64,000 nt of DNA from Pleomorphomonas sp. NRK KF1 (GCF_023721755.1 NZ_JAMDLH010000005.1:186001-250000); one strand, 5' to 3'. Shown: positions 1-9,003, counted from the first letter of the stretch. Notes: generated from the letters alone by a model not told the origin. Program-made: numbers and translations.

Positions 1-615
1 GCCCTGGTTGATCTGCTGCGTGCCGTGATAGAGGCCCGAGGTATCGCCGAGGCCGACGGTGTTGGCCGTCGCGAACAGGCGGAAGGCCGGGTGCGGGCGG
101 ATGACGCGGTTCTGATCGAGCAGCGTCAGCTTGCCCGACACTTCCAGCACGCGCTGGATGACGAACATCACGTCAGGACGGCCGGCATCGTATTCGTCGA
201 ACACCAGCGCCACGTTGTTCTGCAGCGCCCACGGCAGGATGCCGTCGCGGAACTCGGTGATCTGCTTGCCATCGCGCAACACGATGGCGTCCTTGCCGAC
301 GAGATCGATACGGCTGATGTGGCTGTCGAGATTGACGCGCACCAGCGGCCAGTTGAGGCGAGCCGCCACCTGTTCGATATGCGTCGACTTGCCCGTGCCG
401 TGATAGCCCGAGACCATCACGCGACGGTTATGCGCAAAGCCGGCGAGGATCGCGAGCGTGGTGGCGCGATCGAACAGGTAATCCGGATCAAGATCGGGAA
501 CGTGCTCGTCCGCCTTGGAATAGGCGGGCACTTCGATGTCGGTGTCGATACCGAACACCTCGCGGACCGAGACCCGGACATCGGGCAACGGCGCGTCATA
601 CGTCTGCTGAACCAT
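1..615 (-). CDS. cobS: Cobaltochelatase subunit CobS (C-terminus cut by window edge)
   Basis: AAA+ ATPase subunit of the aerobic, ATP-dependent cobaltochelatase (CobN-CobS-CobT), which inserts cobalt into hydrogenobyrinate a,c-diamide during cobalamin synthesis. The first 205 residues are present and the reading frame runs off the left edge. A Walker A motif GYHGTGKST lies near residues 70-78, and a Walker B-like stretch ending VFDEYDAG lies near residues 115-122. These are followed by the sensor-type sequence LFATANT. The ATG at 615 is preceded by a strong ribosome binding site, CAGGAGG. The next gene upstream on this strand is the J-domain gene at 682-1305, 66 bp away, as often seen in Rhizobiales. 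CobS identity is confident; the C-terminal third cannot be checked. Confidence 0.93.
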   Translation of the reverse strand, partial: MVQQTYDAPLPDVRVSVREVFGIDTDIEVPAYSKADEHVPDLDPDYLFDRATTLAILAGFAHNRRVMVSGYHGTGKSTHIEQVAARLNWPLVRVNLDSHISRIDLVGKDAIVLRDGKQITEFRDGILPWALQNNVALVFDEYDAGRPDVMFVIQRVLEVSGKLTLLDQNRVIRPHPAFRLFATANTVGLGDTSGLYHGTQQINQG

Positions 616-681
616 GAGACCTCCTGGAGCGACCAAGCGGAGGGAGAAAGTCGCTCCGTCGAATCGGGAAAATGCGGCCGG

Positions 682-1305
682 TCAACAGAAACCGGCGGTC
701 TTCAAGTAATTATAGGCTTGGATGATCTCTCGCAACCGTTCCTCTGACGACCGATCGCCGCCGTTGGCATCCGGATGGTGGCGTTTGACCATGATCTTGT
801 ACTGCGCCTTGATCTCTTCCTTGGAGACGCCGACCTCAAGATGCAACGTTTCGAAAGCACGCTGCGTCATCGGCGACACGCGTCGGCGCGGCTCCTCGGG
901 CTCGGCCCGCATGCCGCCCGCGCGCGACCCGTGGAAGACGCCGAAGGGATCGTTGTAAGTCGGCTCGGCCGGTCGGCGGCGTTGGCCGGCGTTGGGGTCG
1001 GTCTGCCCCCAGCGGTTGACCGAGACCGTCCAGGTCGGGCGATGACCGGTCAGCGCATCCTTCTGGAAGGCGATGACATCGTCGTCTCCCATGCCGGAGA
1101 AGTAATTGTAGGACTTGTTGTAGAGCTGCACGTGCTCCAGGCAGAAGTGGTGATACTGCCCCTCGCGACCGCGGCCTTTCGGCGCGCGATAGGCGCCCGC
1201 GCTCTCGCAGCCCTCCCACTCGCAAGGCGGGAACTGGTCGCGGGCGACGCTTTCCTTGTCCGGCTTGATCCGGAGTTTGTCGAAGAGCTTGGAATAGGAA
1301 TCCAT
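682..1305 (-). CDS. J-domain (DnaJ-like) protein with N-terminal Cys/His cluster
   Basis: A 207-residue protein with its J domain at the C-terminus (about residues 150-207), including the HPD signature in VKRHHPDANGG. It is probably a co-chaperone that stimulates DnaK ATPase. The N-terminal part carries Cys28, Cys33, Cys55 and His58, spaced like a small metal-binding site, and lacks the G/F and CR domains of true DnaJ. The frame continues upstream to 1671, but the ATG at 1305 begins the conserved-looking sequence (MDSYSKLFDKL), and a longer start would run over bolA. It is divergent from bolA (111 bp apart) and lies directly upstream of cobS. The client is unknown. Confidence 0.85.
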   Translation of the reverse strand: MDSYSKLFDKLRIKPDKESVARDQFPPCEWEGCESAGAYRAPKGRGREGQYHHFCLEHVQLYNKSYNYFSGMGDDDVIAFQKDALTGHRPTWTVSVNRWGQTDPNAGQRRRPAEPTYNDPFGVFHGSRAGGMRAEPEEPRRRVSPMTQRAFETLHLEVGVSKEEIKAQYKIMVKRHHPDANGGDRSSEERLREIIQAYNYLKTAGFC

Positions 1306-1416
1306 GATCCGCCGATTATGGTCACTGGAAGCCGAGCCGGCAAGGCGTTGACAATCGTCTCGGCAGGTCGCCAGATACTTGATTGCTTCGCCCGCGCCAA
1401 CCGACGAGGATGCCCG

Positions 1417-1707
1417 ATGGCTTCGATGACCCCGCCCGCTTCCGACTGCAAGAGCCGCATCGAGGCGGCGCTCCTCGCCGAGCTGGCACCGTCGCACCTG
1501 AGCGTGATCGATGATAGCGAGCGCCACCGCGGACATGGCGGCTGGCGCGAGGGCGGCGAGACCCATTTCGTCGTAGAAGTGGTATCCGCCGCCTTCGAGG
1601 GCAAGACCCGCCTCGCCCGTCAGCGCCTCGTCATGGATGTCTTGAAGGCGGAGTTCGACACGGGACTGCACGCCCTCTCCGTCACCGCCCGCGCGCCGGG
1701 GGAGTGA
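1417..1707 (+). CDS. bolA: BolA family protein
   Basis: A 96-residue BolA-like protein, close to the usual length of this family. BolA proteins partner with monothiol glutaredoxins and take part in Fe-S cluster trafficking and stress-related morphology control. The conserved pattern with HFVVEVVS near residue 50, followed by FEGKTRLARQRLV, fits the class II KH-like fold and its conserved histidine. The ATG at 1417 has AGGA about 8 bases upstream; a second in-frame ATG at 1426 is possible. It is transcribed away from the J-domain gene and converges on the CBS-domain gene. Confidence 0.88.
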   Translation: MASMTPPASDCKSRIEAALLAELAPSHLSVIDDSERHRGHGGWREGGETHFVVEVVSAAFEGKTRLARQRLVMDVLKAEFDTGLHALSVTARAPGE

Positions 1708-1725
1708 CTTCAGGCCTGACGCGCG

Positions 1726-3021
1726 TCACTCCGAGCGGAACACGTCATCGACCGGCCCGACCTTCAGCGCCGTGATGCGGTTCCTCTGTCGTCGGAGCAC
1801 GCGAAAGCGGAAGCCGTGAAAGGTGAATGACTGACCGGGGTCGGGGATCATCCGCGCCTCGTGAATAACGAGACCGGCTATGGTCGTTGCTTCGTCGTCC
1901 GGCAGGCGCCAGTCCATCATGCGGTTGAGATCGCGGATCGGCACCGCCCCGTCCACCGAGGCCGAGCCATCGGGATAGGGACGAACGCCCTGCACCACCA
2001 CGTCCTGCTCGTCGGCAATCTCGCCGACGATCTCCTCGAGGATATCCTCAAGGGTGACGAGGCCCTGAACTTCGCCATACTCGTCGACCACCAGCGCCAG
2101 GTGAAGCTTGCGCTTGAGAAACGCCCTGAGCTGGTCGGCGGCCAGCGTCGTGTCCGGCACGAACCAGGGTGGCGTCATCAGCGTCTCGACACAGACCCGG
2201 GCGGTGTCGCCGTCGGCCCGGTCGATGGCGCGCATGAGCTCCTTGGAATGCAGCACGCCGACGATGTTGTCCGGCTCGTCGCGCCACAAAGGATGGCGCG
2301 TGAACGGACTGGAGATCAGCGCTTTCAGAAGGTCTCCCACCGGCATGTCGATGTCGAAGGTGCGCATCTTGGTGCGATGCACCATGATGTCCGACAGCGG
2401 CAGCTCGCTGAGGTCGAGCACGCCGCCGACCATGTCGCGGTCGTCCTTGATCACGCCGCCCTCGCGATGCAGCAGGTCGACCGCTTCGCGGATTTCCTCG
2501 TGCGCCGTCCAGGCCGCCTCGCGCGGCGCCTTGCTGACGAGCCTCAATGGAGCGATCACAGCTTTCTCGATGCCGCCAATCAGCGGCTCCAAAAGGCGAG
2601 CCGACATCTCGATCGCCGGCAGGAGAACGAGTGCCGACCGTTCCGGCCTGAGCGACACCATGACGCGCGGCACCGCATCGAGCAGAATGGCGAGGACGAT
2701 GCCGCCAACCGCCCATACGGCAAGGCGCATGGGATCGGCTTCGAACGACAGAACCGCCCGCGTTGCAAAGATGGTCAGCACCACCGTCGACACCTGACGC
2801 GCCAGACGAATGGCCGAAACCGCCCGCGCCCGCTCGGCGGTCAGTTCGACGAGGCGCTTGATCCGGCGATCACCGAGCCGCTCCATGTGATGCAGCTTGG
2901 TGCGATTGGAAGCGAGCAGGGACGACCCGGCCGCCGACAGGATCACCGTGATGACGACGAACAGGGCGACCGGCACGCCGGCAAATACCAGATCGACCAG
3001 CGACCCGCCCTGCCCGTTCAT
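1726..3021 (-). CDS. CBS-domain / CorC-HlyC membrane protein (TlyC/hemolysin family)
   Basis: A 431-residue inner-membrane protein. An N-terminal CNNM/DUF21-like membrane region (hydrophobic segments near residues 10-30, 65-85, 90-110) is followed by a CBS pair (about 195-320) and a C-terminal CorC_HlyC domain (about 340-425). The family is linked to magnesium/cobalt efflux; the older hemolysin label is not a function assignment. The sequence ALVVDEYGEVQGLVTLEDILEEIVGEI is typical of the second CBS repeat. The start codon overlaps the aroB stop by one base (TGATG), so translation is probably coupled to aroB. The transported ion is not known. Confidence 0.88.
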   Translation of the reverse strand: MNGQGGSLVDLVFAGVPVALFVVITVILSAAGSSLLASNRTKLHHMERLGDRRIKRLVELTAERARAVSAIRLARQVSTVVLTIFATRAVLSFEADPMRLAVWAVGGIVLAILLDAVPRVMVSLRPERSALVLLPAIEMSARLLEPLIGGIEKAVIAPLRLVSKAPREAAWTAHEEIREAVDLLHREGGVIKDDRDMVGGVLDLSELPLSDIMVHRTKMRTFDIDMPVGDLLKALISSPFTRHPLWRDEPDNIVGVLHSKELMRAIDRADGDTARVCVETLMTPPWFVPDTTLAADQLRAFLKRKLHLALVVDEYGEVQGLVTLEDILEEIVGEIADEQDVVVQGVRPYPDGSASVDGAVPIRDLNRMMDWRLPDDEATTIAGLVIHEARMIPDPGQSFTFHGFRFRVLRRQRNRITALKVGPVDDVFRSE

Positions 3022-4160
3022 CAGGCCTGCCCCTCGCTGAGCTTGTCGGTCAGGAAGGCGCGCACCGCCTCGGCCGGCACGTCCTTGGCAATGAAGGCCT
3101 CGCCGATGCCGCGGCTCAGGATGAAGGTCAGGGAGCCGTTCTGCACCTTCTTGTCCTGCCCGATCAGATCCATGAAGGTCGAGACCGGCGGCGGCCCGCC
3201 GGGAATGTCGGACAGCTTGGTCGGCAACCCGACGTCGGCGAGATGGGCGCGGATTCGCCCGGCATCGTCCGCCGACATCTGATTGAGCCGCACCGAGAAA
3301 TCATGGGCGAGTACCATGCCCAGCGATACCGCCTCGCCATGCACCACGGCGCCGCTGTAGCCGGCCGCCGTCTCGATGGCGTGCCCGAAGGTGTGACCGA
3401 GGTTGAGCAGCGCCCGGTCGCCGGTCTCGCGCTCGTCGCGGGCGACGATGGCGGCCTTGGAGCGGCAGGAAACGGCGATCGCCTCGGTTCGAGCCGGGCC
3501 ACCGGCGAACACGTTGCGCCAGGTCTTCTCCAGCGAGGCGAAGAAGGCGGCGTTGTCGATCAGGCCGTATTTCACCACCTCGGCATAACCGGCGCGGAAC
3601 TCACGCTCGGGCAGTGTATCGAGCACGCTGGTGTCGGCCAGAACGAGATCGGGCTGGTGGAACACACCGACGAGATTCTTGCCATGGCGGCTGTTGATGC
3701 CTGTCTTGCCGCCGACCGACGAATCCACTTGCGAGAGAAGCGTCGTCGGCACCTGCACGAAGCGCATGCCGCGCCGGACGACCCCCGCCACGAAGCCGGC
3801 GAGGTCGCCTACCACACCGCCTCCCAGCGCCACCACCGCATCGCCGCGCTCATAACGACCGCCGACCACCTGGTCGACAACCTGCTCGAACACGTCAAAA
3901 CACTTGGAGGCCTCGCCGGCTGGAATCACGACGGCGCTGGCCGTGACGCCGGCCCGTCGCAGCGACTTCTCGAAAGCGACGAGATGCCGGCCCGACACGT
4001 TGGAATCGGTGATGATGCAGGCGCGTGCCTTCGGCAGCACGGCGCGGAACCACTTCCCGGCGTCGGCGACAAGTCCTTCGCCGATCAGGATGTCGTAGGA
4101 CCGCTCTCCGAGCGACACCGGCACCTTGACGATGCCGTCCGTTTCCCCTTCAACCGTCAT
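3021..4160 (-). CDS. aroB: 3-dehydroquinate synthase
   Basis: A 379-residue NAD-dependent enzyme that turns DAHP into 3-dehydroquinate, the second step of the shikimate pathway in the cytoplasm. Family motifs are visible: the nucleotide-binding glycine-rich stretch ALGGGVVGDLAGFVA, TTLLSQVDSSVGGKTGIN in the active site, and the metal-ligand region NLGHTFGHAIE. The length is normal. It sits 33 bp downstream of aroK and overlaps the CBS gene, so aroK-aroB-CBS probably form one transcript, as in many alphaproteobacteria. Confidence 0.96.
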   Translation of the reverse strand: MTVEGETDGIVKVPVSLGERSYDILIGEGLVADAGKWFRAVLPKARACIITDSNVSGRHLVAFEKSLRRAGVTASAVVIPAGEASKCFDVFEQVVDQVVGGRYERGDAVVALGGGVVGDLAGFVAGVVRRGMRFVQVPTTLLSQVDSSVGGKTGINSRHGKNLVGVFHQPDLVLADTSVLDTLPEREFRAGYAEVVKYGLIDNAAFFASLEKTWRNVFAGGPARTEAIAVSCRSKAAIVARDERETGDRALLNLGHTFGHAIETAAGYSGAVVHGEAVSLGMVLAHDFSVRLNQMSADDAGRIRAHLADVGLPTKLSDIPGGPPPVSTFMDLIGQDKKVQNGSLTFILSRGIGEAFIAKDVPAEAVRAFLTDKLSEGQA

Positions 4161-4193
4161 GTCATCCCCCGCCGTTTCCGGCCTCTGGCACCG

Positions 4194-4826
4194 TCACGGC
4201 GCCTTATGTTCTCGTCCTGTGTCCTCGACGAGCCAGGCCTCCAGGGCGGAAACCACCGCGTCGACCATGGCTTCGTGCGGCACGTCGACCGACTGAACGG
4301 TGAGATCCGCTTCGGCATAGACCGGATAGCGCGCATCTACCAGGGCTCGCAACGTCCCCTCGGGATCGGCCGTCTGCAGAAGCGGCCGCGTCGGCCGGCG
4401 GCGTACCCGCTCAAAAAGAAGTTCCCAGTCGGCCCTCAACCAGATCGATATGCCGGCGCCGCGGATTGCGGCCCGCGTCTCGGGATTCATGAAGGCGCCA
4501 CCGCCGGTGGCTATGATCTGGCGCGGCTCACGCAAAAGACGAGCAATCACCCGCCGCTCGCCCTGGCGAAAGTAATCCTCGCCGTGCTCGGCGAAGATCT
4601 CGGACACCGTCTTCTTGGCCGCCTCTTCGATCGCCGTGTCGGCATCGATGAAGGTGAGGCCCAGCCGACCGGCGAGGCGCTTGCCCACCGACGTCTTGCC
4701 GGCGCCCATCATGCCCACCAGCACCACTGAGCGACCACCGAGCAATTCGACGATACGCGCATTGGCGCTGGCGCGCCGATGGGCGGCGTCGGTATCGCGG
4801 TTGCGGTTGGTCTTGACGTCGGTCAT
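4194..4826 (-). CDS. aroK: Shikimate kinase
   Basis: About 210 residues. It phosphorylates shikimate with ATP in the shikimate pathway. The P-loop is GMMGAGKTSVGK (near residues 40-52), the shikimate-binding region includes FIDADTAIE and ATGGGAF, and the lid arginines are in the RRRPTRPLL stretch. The protein carries about 30 extra residues before the kinase fold, common in rhizobial AroK. Two ATGs, 4838 and 4826, are close together; neither has a strong ribosome binding site, and 4826 was chosen because a weak GAGA lies upstream. It is followed by aroB. Confidence 0.93.
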   Translation of the reverse strand: MTDVKTNRNRDTDAAHRRASANARIVELLGGRSVVLVGMMGAGKTSVGKRLAGRLGLTFIDADTAIEEAAKKTVSEIFAEHGEDYFRQGERRVIARLLREPRQIIATGGGAFMNPETRAAIRGAGISIWLRADWELLFERVRRRPTRPLLQTADPEGTLRALVDARYPVYAEADLTVQSVDVPHEAMVDAVVSALEAWLVEDTGREHKAP

Positions 4827-4913
4827 GAGAAGTCTCATGGGTTGGGGCGGCGCATCTGTCAAGCCGTTAGCGCCGCCGAGCGATCTTGCCGGACCGCACC
4901 CCCGAGCGGAACC

Positions 4914-5153
4914 ATGCCGACCATCACACGCTTTCTCGGCTTCCTCCTCCTCCTGGCCGCCATCGCCACCGCGGCGGTGCTGGCGCTGGCGTTTCTGGTT
5001 ACCCCGGAGCCACGGACCTTTACCGTTCCGATCGATCCCTCGGTGCTGTCGGAAGCCCGGCCGTTGTTGCCGCCGGCCACGCCGACACCGGATCCGGCCG
5101 TCACCGGTTCGGTCGAAAAGCCAGCTTCCGACCTGCCGCCCAACGCCCAATGA
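4914..5153 (+). CDS. Small single-pass membrane protein, unknown function
   Basis: A 79-residue protein with one hydrophobic segment (about residues 6-30, LGFLLLLAAIATAAVLALAFLV) and then a proline-rich tail with no recognised motif. It may be membrane anchored with the tail in the periplasm. The stop overlaps the xerD start (ATGA), so it is probably translationally coupled to xerD, and it is divergent from aroK. A small membrane protein at this position next to xerD is common in Rhizobiales. The existence call rests on the overlap and the clean hydrophobic segment; the ribosome binding site is weak. Confidence 0.7.
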   Translation: MPTITRFLGFLLLLAAIATAAVLALAFLVTPEPRTFTVPIDPSVLSEARPLLPPATPTPDPAVTGSVEKPASDLPPNAQ

Positions 5154-6085
5154 GCATCAGCGACGCCACACTGATCGAGACCTATCTCGAGGCGGCAAGT
5201 ATCGAGAACGCGGCCTCGGACAATACGCTCGCCGCCTACCGCGCCGACCTCGACCTCTATGTCGGCTTTCTCTCCGGTCGCGGGCGCGGCCTTCTCGACG
5301 CCGCAACGGAGGATGTCGAGGATTTCGTTGCCGGGCTCGCCGCCGAAGGCTACGCCGCCGCCACCCAGGCCCGCCGCCTGTCCGCCGTCCGCCAGTTGCA
5401 CAAGTTTCTCTATGCCGAAGGGCGACGAACCGACGACCCGACCGCTCGGGTGGACCGTCCGCGCACACGTCGTCCGCTGCCCAAGGTGCTCTCCGTCGAT
5501 GAAGTCGGGCGGCTGATGGACGCGACGGCAGCCACGGCCGCCGAGCCCGTCGAGGACCAGGCCGAAGCGCTGCGTCGCGCCCGATTCTGGGCCATGCTGG
5601 AAACGCTTTACGCCTCCGGCCTGCGCGTCTCCGAACTCGTCTCGCTTCCGGCCGGCGCGATCCGCGAGGCCACCTCCGCCATCACCGTACGCGGCAAGGG
5701 TGCCAAGGATCGGCTGGTGCCGATCGGCGACACGGCGCGTACCGCCGTCCTTTTCTATCGCCGCCTTCTGAAGGCCAGCGGGCGGCATGCCGGTAGCCCG
5801 TTCCTGTTCCCGGCCAACTCCGAGACCGGCCATGTGACGCGCCAGAGTTTTGCACGCGAGCTGAAGGACGCCGCCGCTCGGCTGGGGATCGCGCCGGAGA
5901 AGGTATCGCCTCACGTCCTCCGCCATGCCTTTGCCAGCCATCTGCTCCAGAATGGCGCCGATCTCCGCATCGTCCAGGAGCTGCTCGGCCACGCCGACAT
6001 CGGCACGACCGAGATCTACACCCATGTTCTAGAGCACCGCCTTGCCGCGCTCGTTGCCGATCATCATCCACTGTCAGAGCGATAA
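5150..6085 (+). CDS. xerD: Tyrosine recombinase XerD
   Basis: A 311-residue site-specific recombinase that with XerC resolves chromosome dimers at dif. The N-terminal SAM-like DNA-binding domain (about 5-95) is followed by the catalytic domain. Catalytic residues are visible: Arg in ASGLRVSELV, Lys in VRGKGAKDRLV, HxxR in HVLRHAFASH, and the His and Tyr in LGHADIGTTEIYTHV. The start overlaps the stop of the small membrane protein. It is not associated with any mobile element here, which fits the housekeeping XerD rather than an integrase. Confidence 0.94.
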   Translation: MSISDATLIETYLEAASIENAASDNTLAAYRADLDLYVGFLSGRGRGLLDAATEDVEDFVAGLAAEGYAAATQARRLSAVRQLHKFLYAEGRRTDDPTARVDRPRTRRPLPKVLSVDEVGRLMDATAATAAEPVEDQAEALRRARFWAMLETLYASGLRVSELVSLPAGAIREATSAITVRGKGAKDRLVPIGDTARTAVLFYRRLLKASGRHAGSPFLFPANSETGHVTRQSFARELKDAAARLGIAPEKVSPHVLRHAFASHLLQNGADLRIVQELLGHADIGTTEIYTHVLEHRLAALVADHHPLSER

Positions 6086-6144
6086 CGGCCTTGGTATTGG
6101 CACGGAGATAGTCACAGAATTGCCGGCATTTGCGGCGATTGGCG

Positions 6145-6150
6145 TTGACA
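6145..6150 (+). promoter_or_regulatory. Possible -35 box upstream of accA
   Basis: TTGACA, a perfect -35 hexamer, lies 95 bp before accA in the 159-bp xerD-accA gap. The sequence about 17 bp further on (CAAGTG) is a poor -10 match, so the promoter call is tentative. Nothing else was recognised in this gap. Confidence 0.3.
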
Positions 6151-6244
6151 AGGCGACGATCGGAAGCCAAGTGTTCGCGGTCGCCGCACCTTTGGTTGTC
6201 CCTGGGGATCAAGACGGCGGCCGGGGCACCATGAAGAGAGCCGG

Positions 6245-7204
6245 ATGAGAAGCTATCTCGACTTTGAGAAACCCATCGCCGACCTTGAGGGCAAGGTTCA
6301 GGAGCTAAAAGCCCTGGCCGACGGCGGATCCGCCCTTTCCATCGACGACGACATCGCCAAGCTCGAGACGAGCGCCGCTCAGGCGCTGGCCGACATCTAT
6401 GCGCGCCTCACGCCATGGCAGAAGGCGCAGGTCGCCCGTCATCCCGACCGGCCGCATGCGGTCCACTACATCGAACAGTTGATTTCCGACTGGACTCCGC
6501 TCGCCGGTGACAGGAATTTCGGCGAGGACGCGGCGATCCTGGCCGGCCTCGGCAGCTTCCGCGGCCGCCCCGTTGCCGTGATCGGGCAGGAAAAGGGCCA
6601 CGACACGCAGACGCGTATCCGCCACAACTTCGGCATGGCGCGGCCGGAAGGCTACCGCAAGGCCATCCGGATCATGGAACTGGCGGACCGGTTCAACCTC
6701 CCGGTGATCTCGCTCGTCGACACCGCCGGCGCCTATCCCGGCATCGGCGCCGAGGAGCGGGGCCAGGCCGAGGCCATTGCCCGCTCGACGCAAGCCTGCC
6801 TCCGGATCGGCGTACCGATCGTCTCGGTCGTCATCGGCGAAGGCGGCTCCGGCGGAGCCATCGCCATTGCCACGGCCAACCGCGTGTTCATGCTCGAACA
6901 CTCCATCTATTCGGTCATTTCGCCCGAAGGCGCCGCCTCCATCCTCTGGAAGGACTCGGCCAAGGCGCAGGACGCGGCGATGAACATGCGCATCACCGCC
7001 CAGGATCTCGTCCGTTTCGGCATCATCGACGGCATCATCGACGAGCCGGTCGGCGGAGCCCATCGAGCGCCCGACCGGGTGGTCGAGGCGGTCGGTGGAG
7101 TGATCGAGGCGGCGTTCGCCACCTTCGACGGCAAGAGCCGCGACGAAATCCGTGCGGATCGCCGCCGCAAGTTCCTGGCGATCGGCCGCGACCTCAAGGT
7201 CTGA
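6245..7204 (+). CDS. accA: Acetyl-CoA carboxylase carboxyltransferase subunit alpha
   Basis: A 319-residue subunit that with AccD moves the carboxyl group from biotin to acetyl-CoA, making malonyl-CoA for fatty acid synthesis. The crotonase-like carboxyltransferase fold shows typical stretches: [52 protein letters not shown] and [15 protein letters not shown]. The length equals the family norm. The ATG at 6245 has a GAGAG-like site just upstream. Confidence 0.97.
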   Translation: MRSYLDFEKPIADLEGKVQELKALADGGSALSIDDDIAKLETSAAQALADIYARLTPWQKAQVARHPDRPHAVHYIEQLISDWTPLAGDRNFGEDAAILAGLGSFRGRPVAVIGQEKGHDTQTRIRHNFGMARPEGYRKAIRIMELADRFNLPVISLVDTAGAYPGIGAEERGQAEAIARSTQACLRIGVPIVSVVIGEGGSGGAIAIATANRVFMLEHSIYSVISPEGAASILWKDSAKAQDAAMNMRITAQDLVRFGIIDGIIDEPVGGAHRAPDRVVEAVGGVIEAAFATFDGKSRDEIRADRRRKFLAIGRDLKV

Positions 7205-7327
7205 AATCGGGCGCCCCATGCATTTTCTGGCCGTCTTGCCATGAATTTCTCATGTTTTCATTGGAAACGGGGAGTTCGGCAAACGGATGAGCCGGCTTTC
7301 GGGGCATCAGCTTGGCCTTGATGCGAC

Positions 7328-7355
7328 GGTAACCTTTCGGTAACCATGACCGTCG
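7328..7355. repeat. Direct repeat GGTAACC, 11-bp period, inside an inverted repeat
   Basis: GGTAACC occurs at 7328-7334 and 7339-7345, one DNA turn apart. It overlaps the arms of an inverted repeat CGACGGT (7324-7330) and ACCGTCG (7349-7355). It lies about 105 bp before the L,D-transpeptidase start. The spacing (GTAA-N7-GTAA) resembles a degenerate CtrA box. Probably regulatory; the rest of the 253-bp gap shows nothing clear. Confidence 0.4.
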
Positions 7356-7457
7356 AGGATCGCTTCGTGATATGCTGTCCGGCGCTCGGGGGGACGGCCG
7401 GACGCCCCCTGCCAGCACCCGGACGGTGCCGCGGTGTCCATGAGTGAAACGGAGAGC

Positions 7458-8993
7458 ATGACCTCGTTCCGCCCGAACCAGACCTTCCCTGGCATCTCCA
7501 TGACCGGCCGACTTGCTCGCCTTGCCGGCGCCCTTGGTCTCGTCGCCCTCCTCGCCGCCTGTCAGGCCGACGAGATCGGTTATGGTTATGGTCCCAAGGA
7601 CCAGCGCCCGGTGTCGGCGAAGACGCTTGAGCTCATCAAGAAGCTCAACATGAAGCTTTCTTCACCGGTGCTGATGCGCATCTTCAAGGAAGAGAACAAG
7701 TTCGAAGTCTGGAAAATGACTGCGAGCGGCCGCTACGAGCTGCTCAAGAGCTACGATATCTGCCGCTGGTCGGGCGATCTCGGGCCGAAGGTCAGGGAAG
7801 GCGACCGGCAGGCGCCGGAAGGCTTCTACTCCATTTCGCCCGGCCTGATGAACCCCAAGTCGGACTGGTATCTCGCTTTCAACACCGGTTTTCCGAACGC
7901 CTATGACCGGGCCAACGGCCGCACCGGCTCGGCGCTGATGGTGCATGGTTCCTGCTCGTCCCGCGGCTGCTATGCCATGACCGACCCGCAGATCCAGGAA
8001 ATATACGCCTTGGCCCGCGAGGCTTTTCGCGGTGGCCAGAAGACGTTTCAGCTACAGGCCTTCCCATTCCGTCTGAACGGAAAGAACATGGCCAAGCACT
8101 GGAACGACCCCAACATGCCCTTCTGGAAGATGCTGAAGGAGGGCTACGACACCTTCGAGATGACCCGCAAGGAACCGAAGGTGGACGTTTGCGGCCGCAA
8201 GTACGTCTTCAACGCCAATCCCTCCCAGCCGCTCGACACGGTCGCCGCCTGCCCCGCCGACCTGGGGCAGCCCAAGGAGCTCGTCGCTTCGCTTCAGACC
8301 AGGGCCAAGGCCGACTATGCCGAGGCCGAGGTGCTGTTCGCAAAGCTCGAGGAAGACCGCAAGGCCGAGGAGGACAAGCGGATCCAGTTGGCGCTGGCCG
8401 CCGAGAAGCGCAAGGCCGATGCCGAAAAGGCCCGGGCCGACGCCGAGGCCGCCCGCATCGAAGCCGAGCGCAACCCGAGCGCCCTTGCCCGCCTGTTCGG
8501 CGCCGAACCCAACCCGGACGCCGGCATTACCGTGGGGCCGGTGATCGTACCGCCAACCGGCGCGCCGATGCCGATCGCCGACCCGCGCGGCCCTCGGATT
8601 CACGCCGTGGCCATGACCGAACCCGTCGAGCAGGAACGTGCCGGCGCCATTTCCCGCCTGTTTTCCTTCGTGACCGGCGACAAGAGCGAGACGGCTCCCA
8701 CGGCGCCAGCTACCCCGGTCGCCGCCGCCGATCCCGGTGCGCTGGCGGCGCCAACGCCTCCCGTCGTCGCGCCCTCAAAGCCGAACGCGCCGACGGCACC
8801 CATCGTGCCCGTACCCCCACGCCCCGCGAACGTCGACCAACCGACCGCTATCGTTCCACAGCCTGCCGCTCAACCGGTCTGTGCGATGCCCGGCGCCATA
8901 GTGCCGGCCGGCACGCCGCCTTGCCCGGCCGTCGCAGCGACACCAACCGAGCAGGACAAGAACATTCTCGATCGCATCGGAAACTGGTTCTAG
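7458..8993 (+). CDS. L,D-transpeptidase (YkuD/YafK-like) lipoprotein with long C-terminal tail
   Basis: About 511 residues. A signal peptide ends in the lipobox LLAAC, so it is likely a lipoprotein. The catalytic domain (about residues 50-235) contains MVHGSCSSRGCYAM, the HGxxSSRGCYAM form of the YafK-like L,D-transpeptidase active site with its nucleophilic Cys. Such enzymes cross-link or modify peptidoglycan, or remove bound lipoprotein. After it come a Lys/Glu/Ala-rich predicted coiled coil (about 285-340) and a Pro/Ala-rich tail, much longer than a minimal YafK. The ATG at 7458 was chosen because CGGAGAGC precedes it; GTG 7434, ATG 7440 and ATG 7500 are also in frame. L,D-transpeptidases are numerous in polar-growing Rhizobiales. 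Confidence 0.88.
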   Translation: MTSFRPNQTFPGISMTGRLARLAGALGLVALLAACQADEIGYGYGPKDQRPVSAKTLELIKKLNMKLSSPVLMRIFKEENKFEVWKMTASGRYELLKSYDICRWSGDLGPKVREGDRQAPEGFYSISPGLMNPKSDWYLAFNTGFPNAYDRANGRTGSALMVHGSCSSRGCYAMTDPQIQEIYALAREAFRGGQKTFQLQAFPFRLNGKNMAKHWNDPNMPFWKMLKEGYDTFEMTRKEPKVDVCGRKYVFNANPSQPLDTVAACPADLGQPKELVASLQTRAKADYAEAEVLFAKLEEDRKAEEDKRIQLALAAEKRKADAEKARADAEAARIEAERNPSALARLFGAEPNPDAGITVGPVIVPPTGAPMPIADPRGPRIHAVAMTEPVEQERAGAISRLFSFVTGDKSETAPTAPATPVAAADPGALAAPTPPVVAPSKPNAPTAPIVPVPPRPANVDQPTAIVPQPAAQPVCAMPGAIVPAGTPPCPAVAATPTEQDKNILDRIGNWF

Positions 8994-9003
8994 GCCGATC
9001 ACC

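Noticed and set aside
1861-3282. 473-residue frame opposite the CBS and aroB genes
   Set aside because: Antisense to two recognised genes with a low-complexity His/Arg/Asp composition; no domain visible.
4859-6025. 388-residue frame opposite xerD
   Set aside because: Antisense to xerD, which has all catalytic motifs.
5150-6085. Integrase of a mobile element
   Set aside because: Sequence and synteny fit housekeeping XerD; there are no attachment repeats or cargo genes near.
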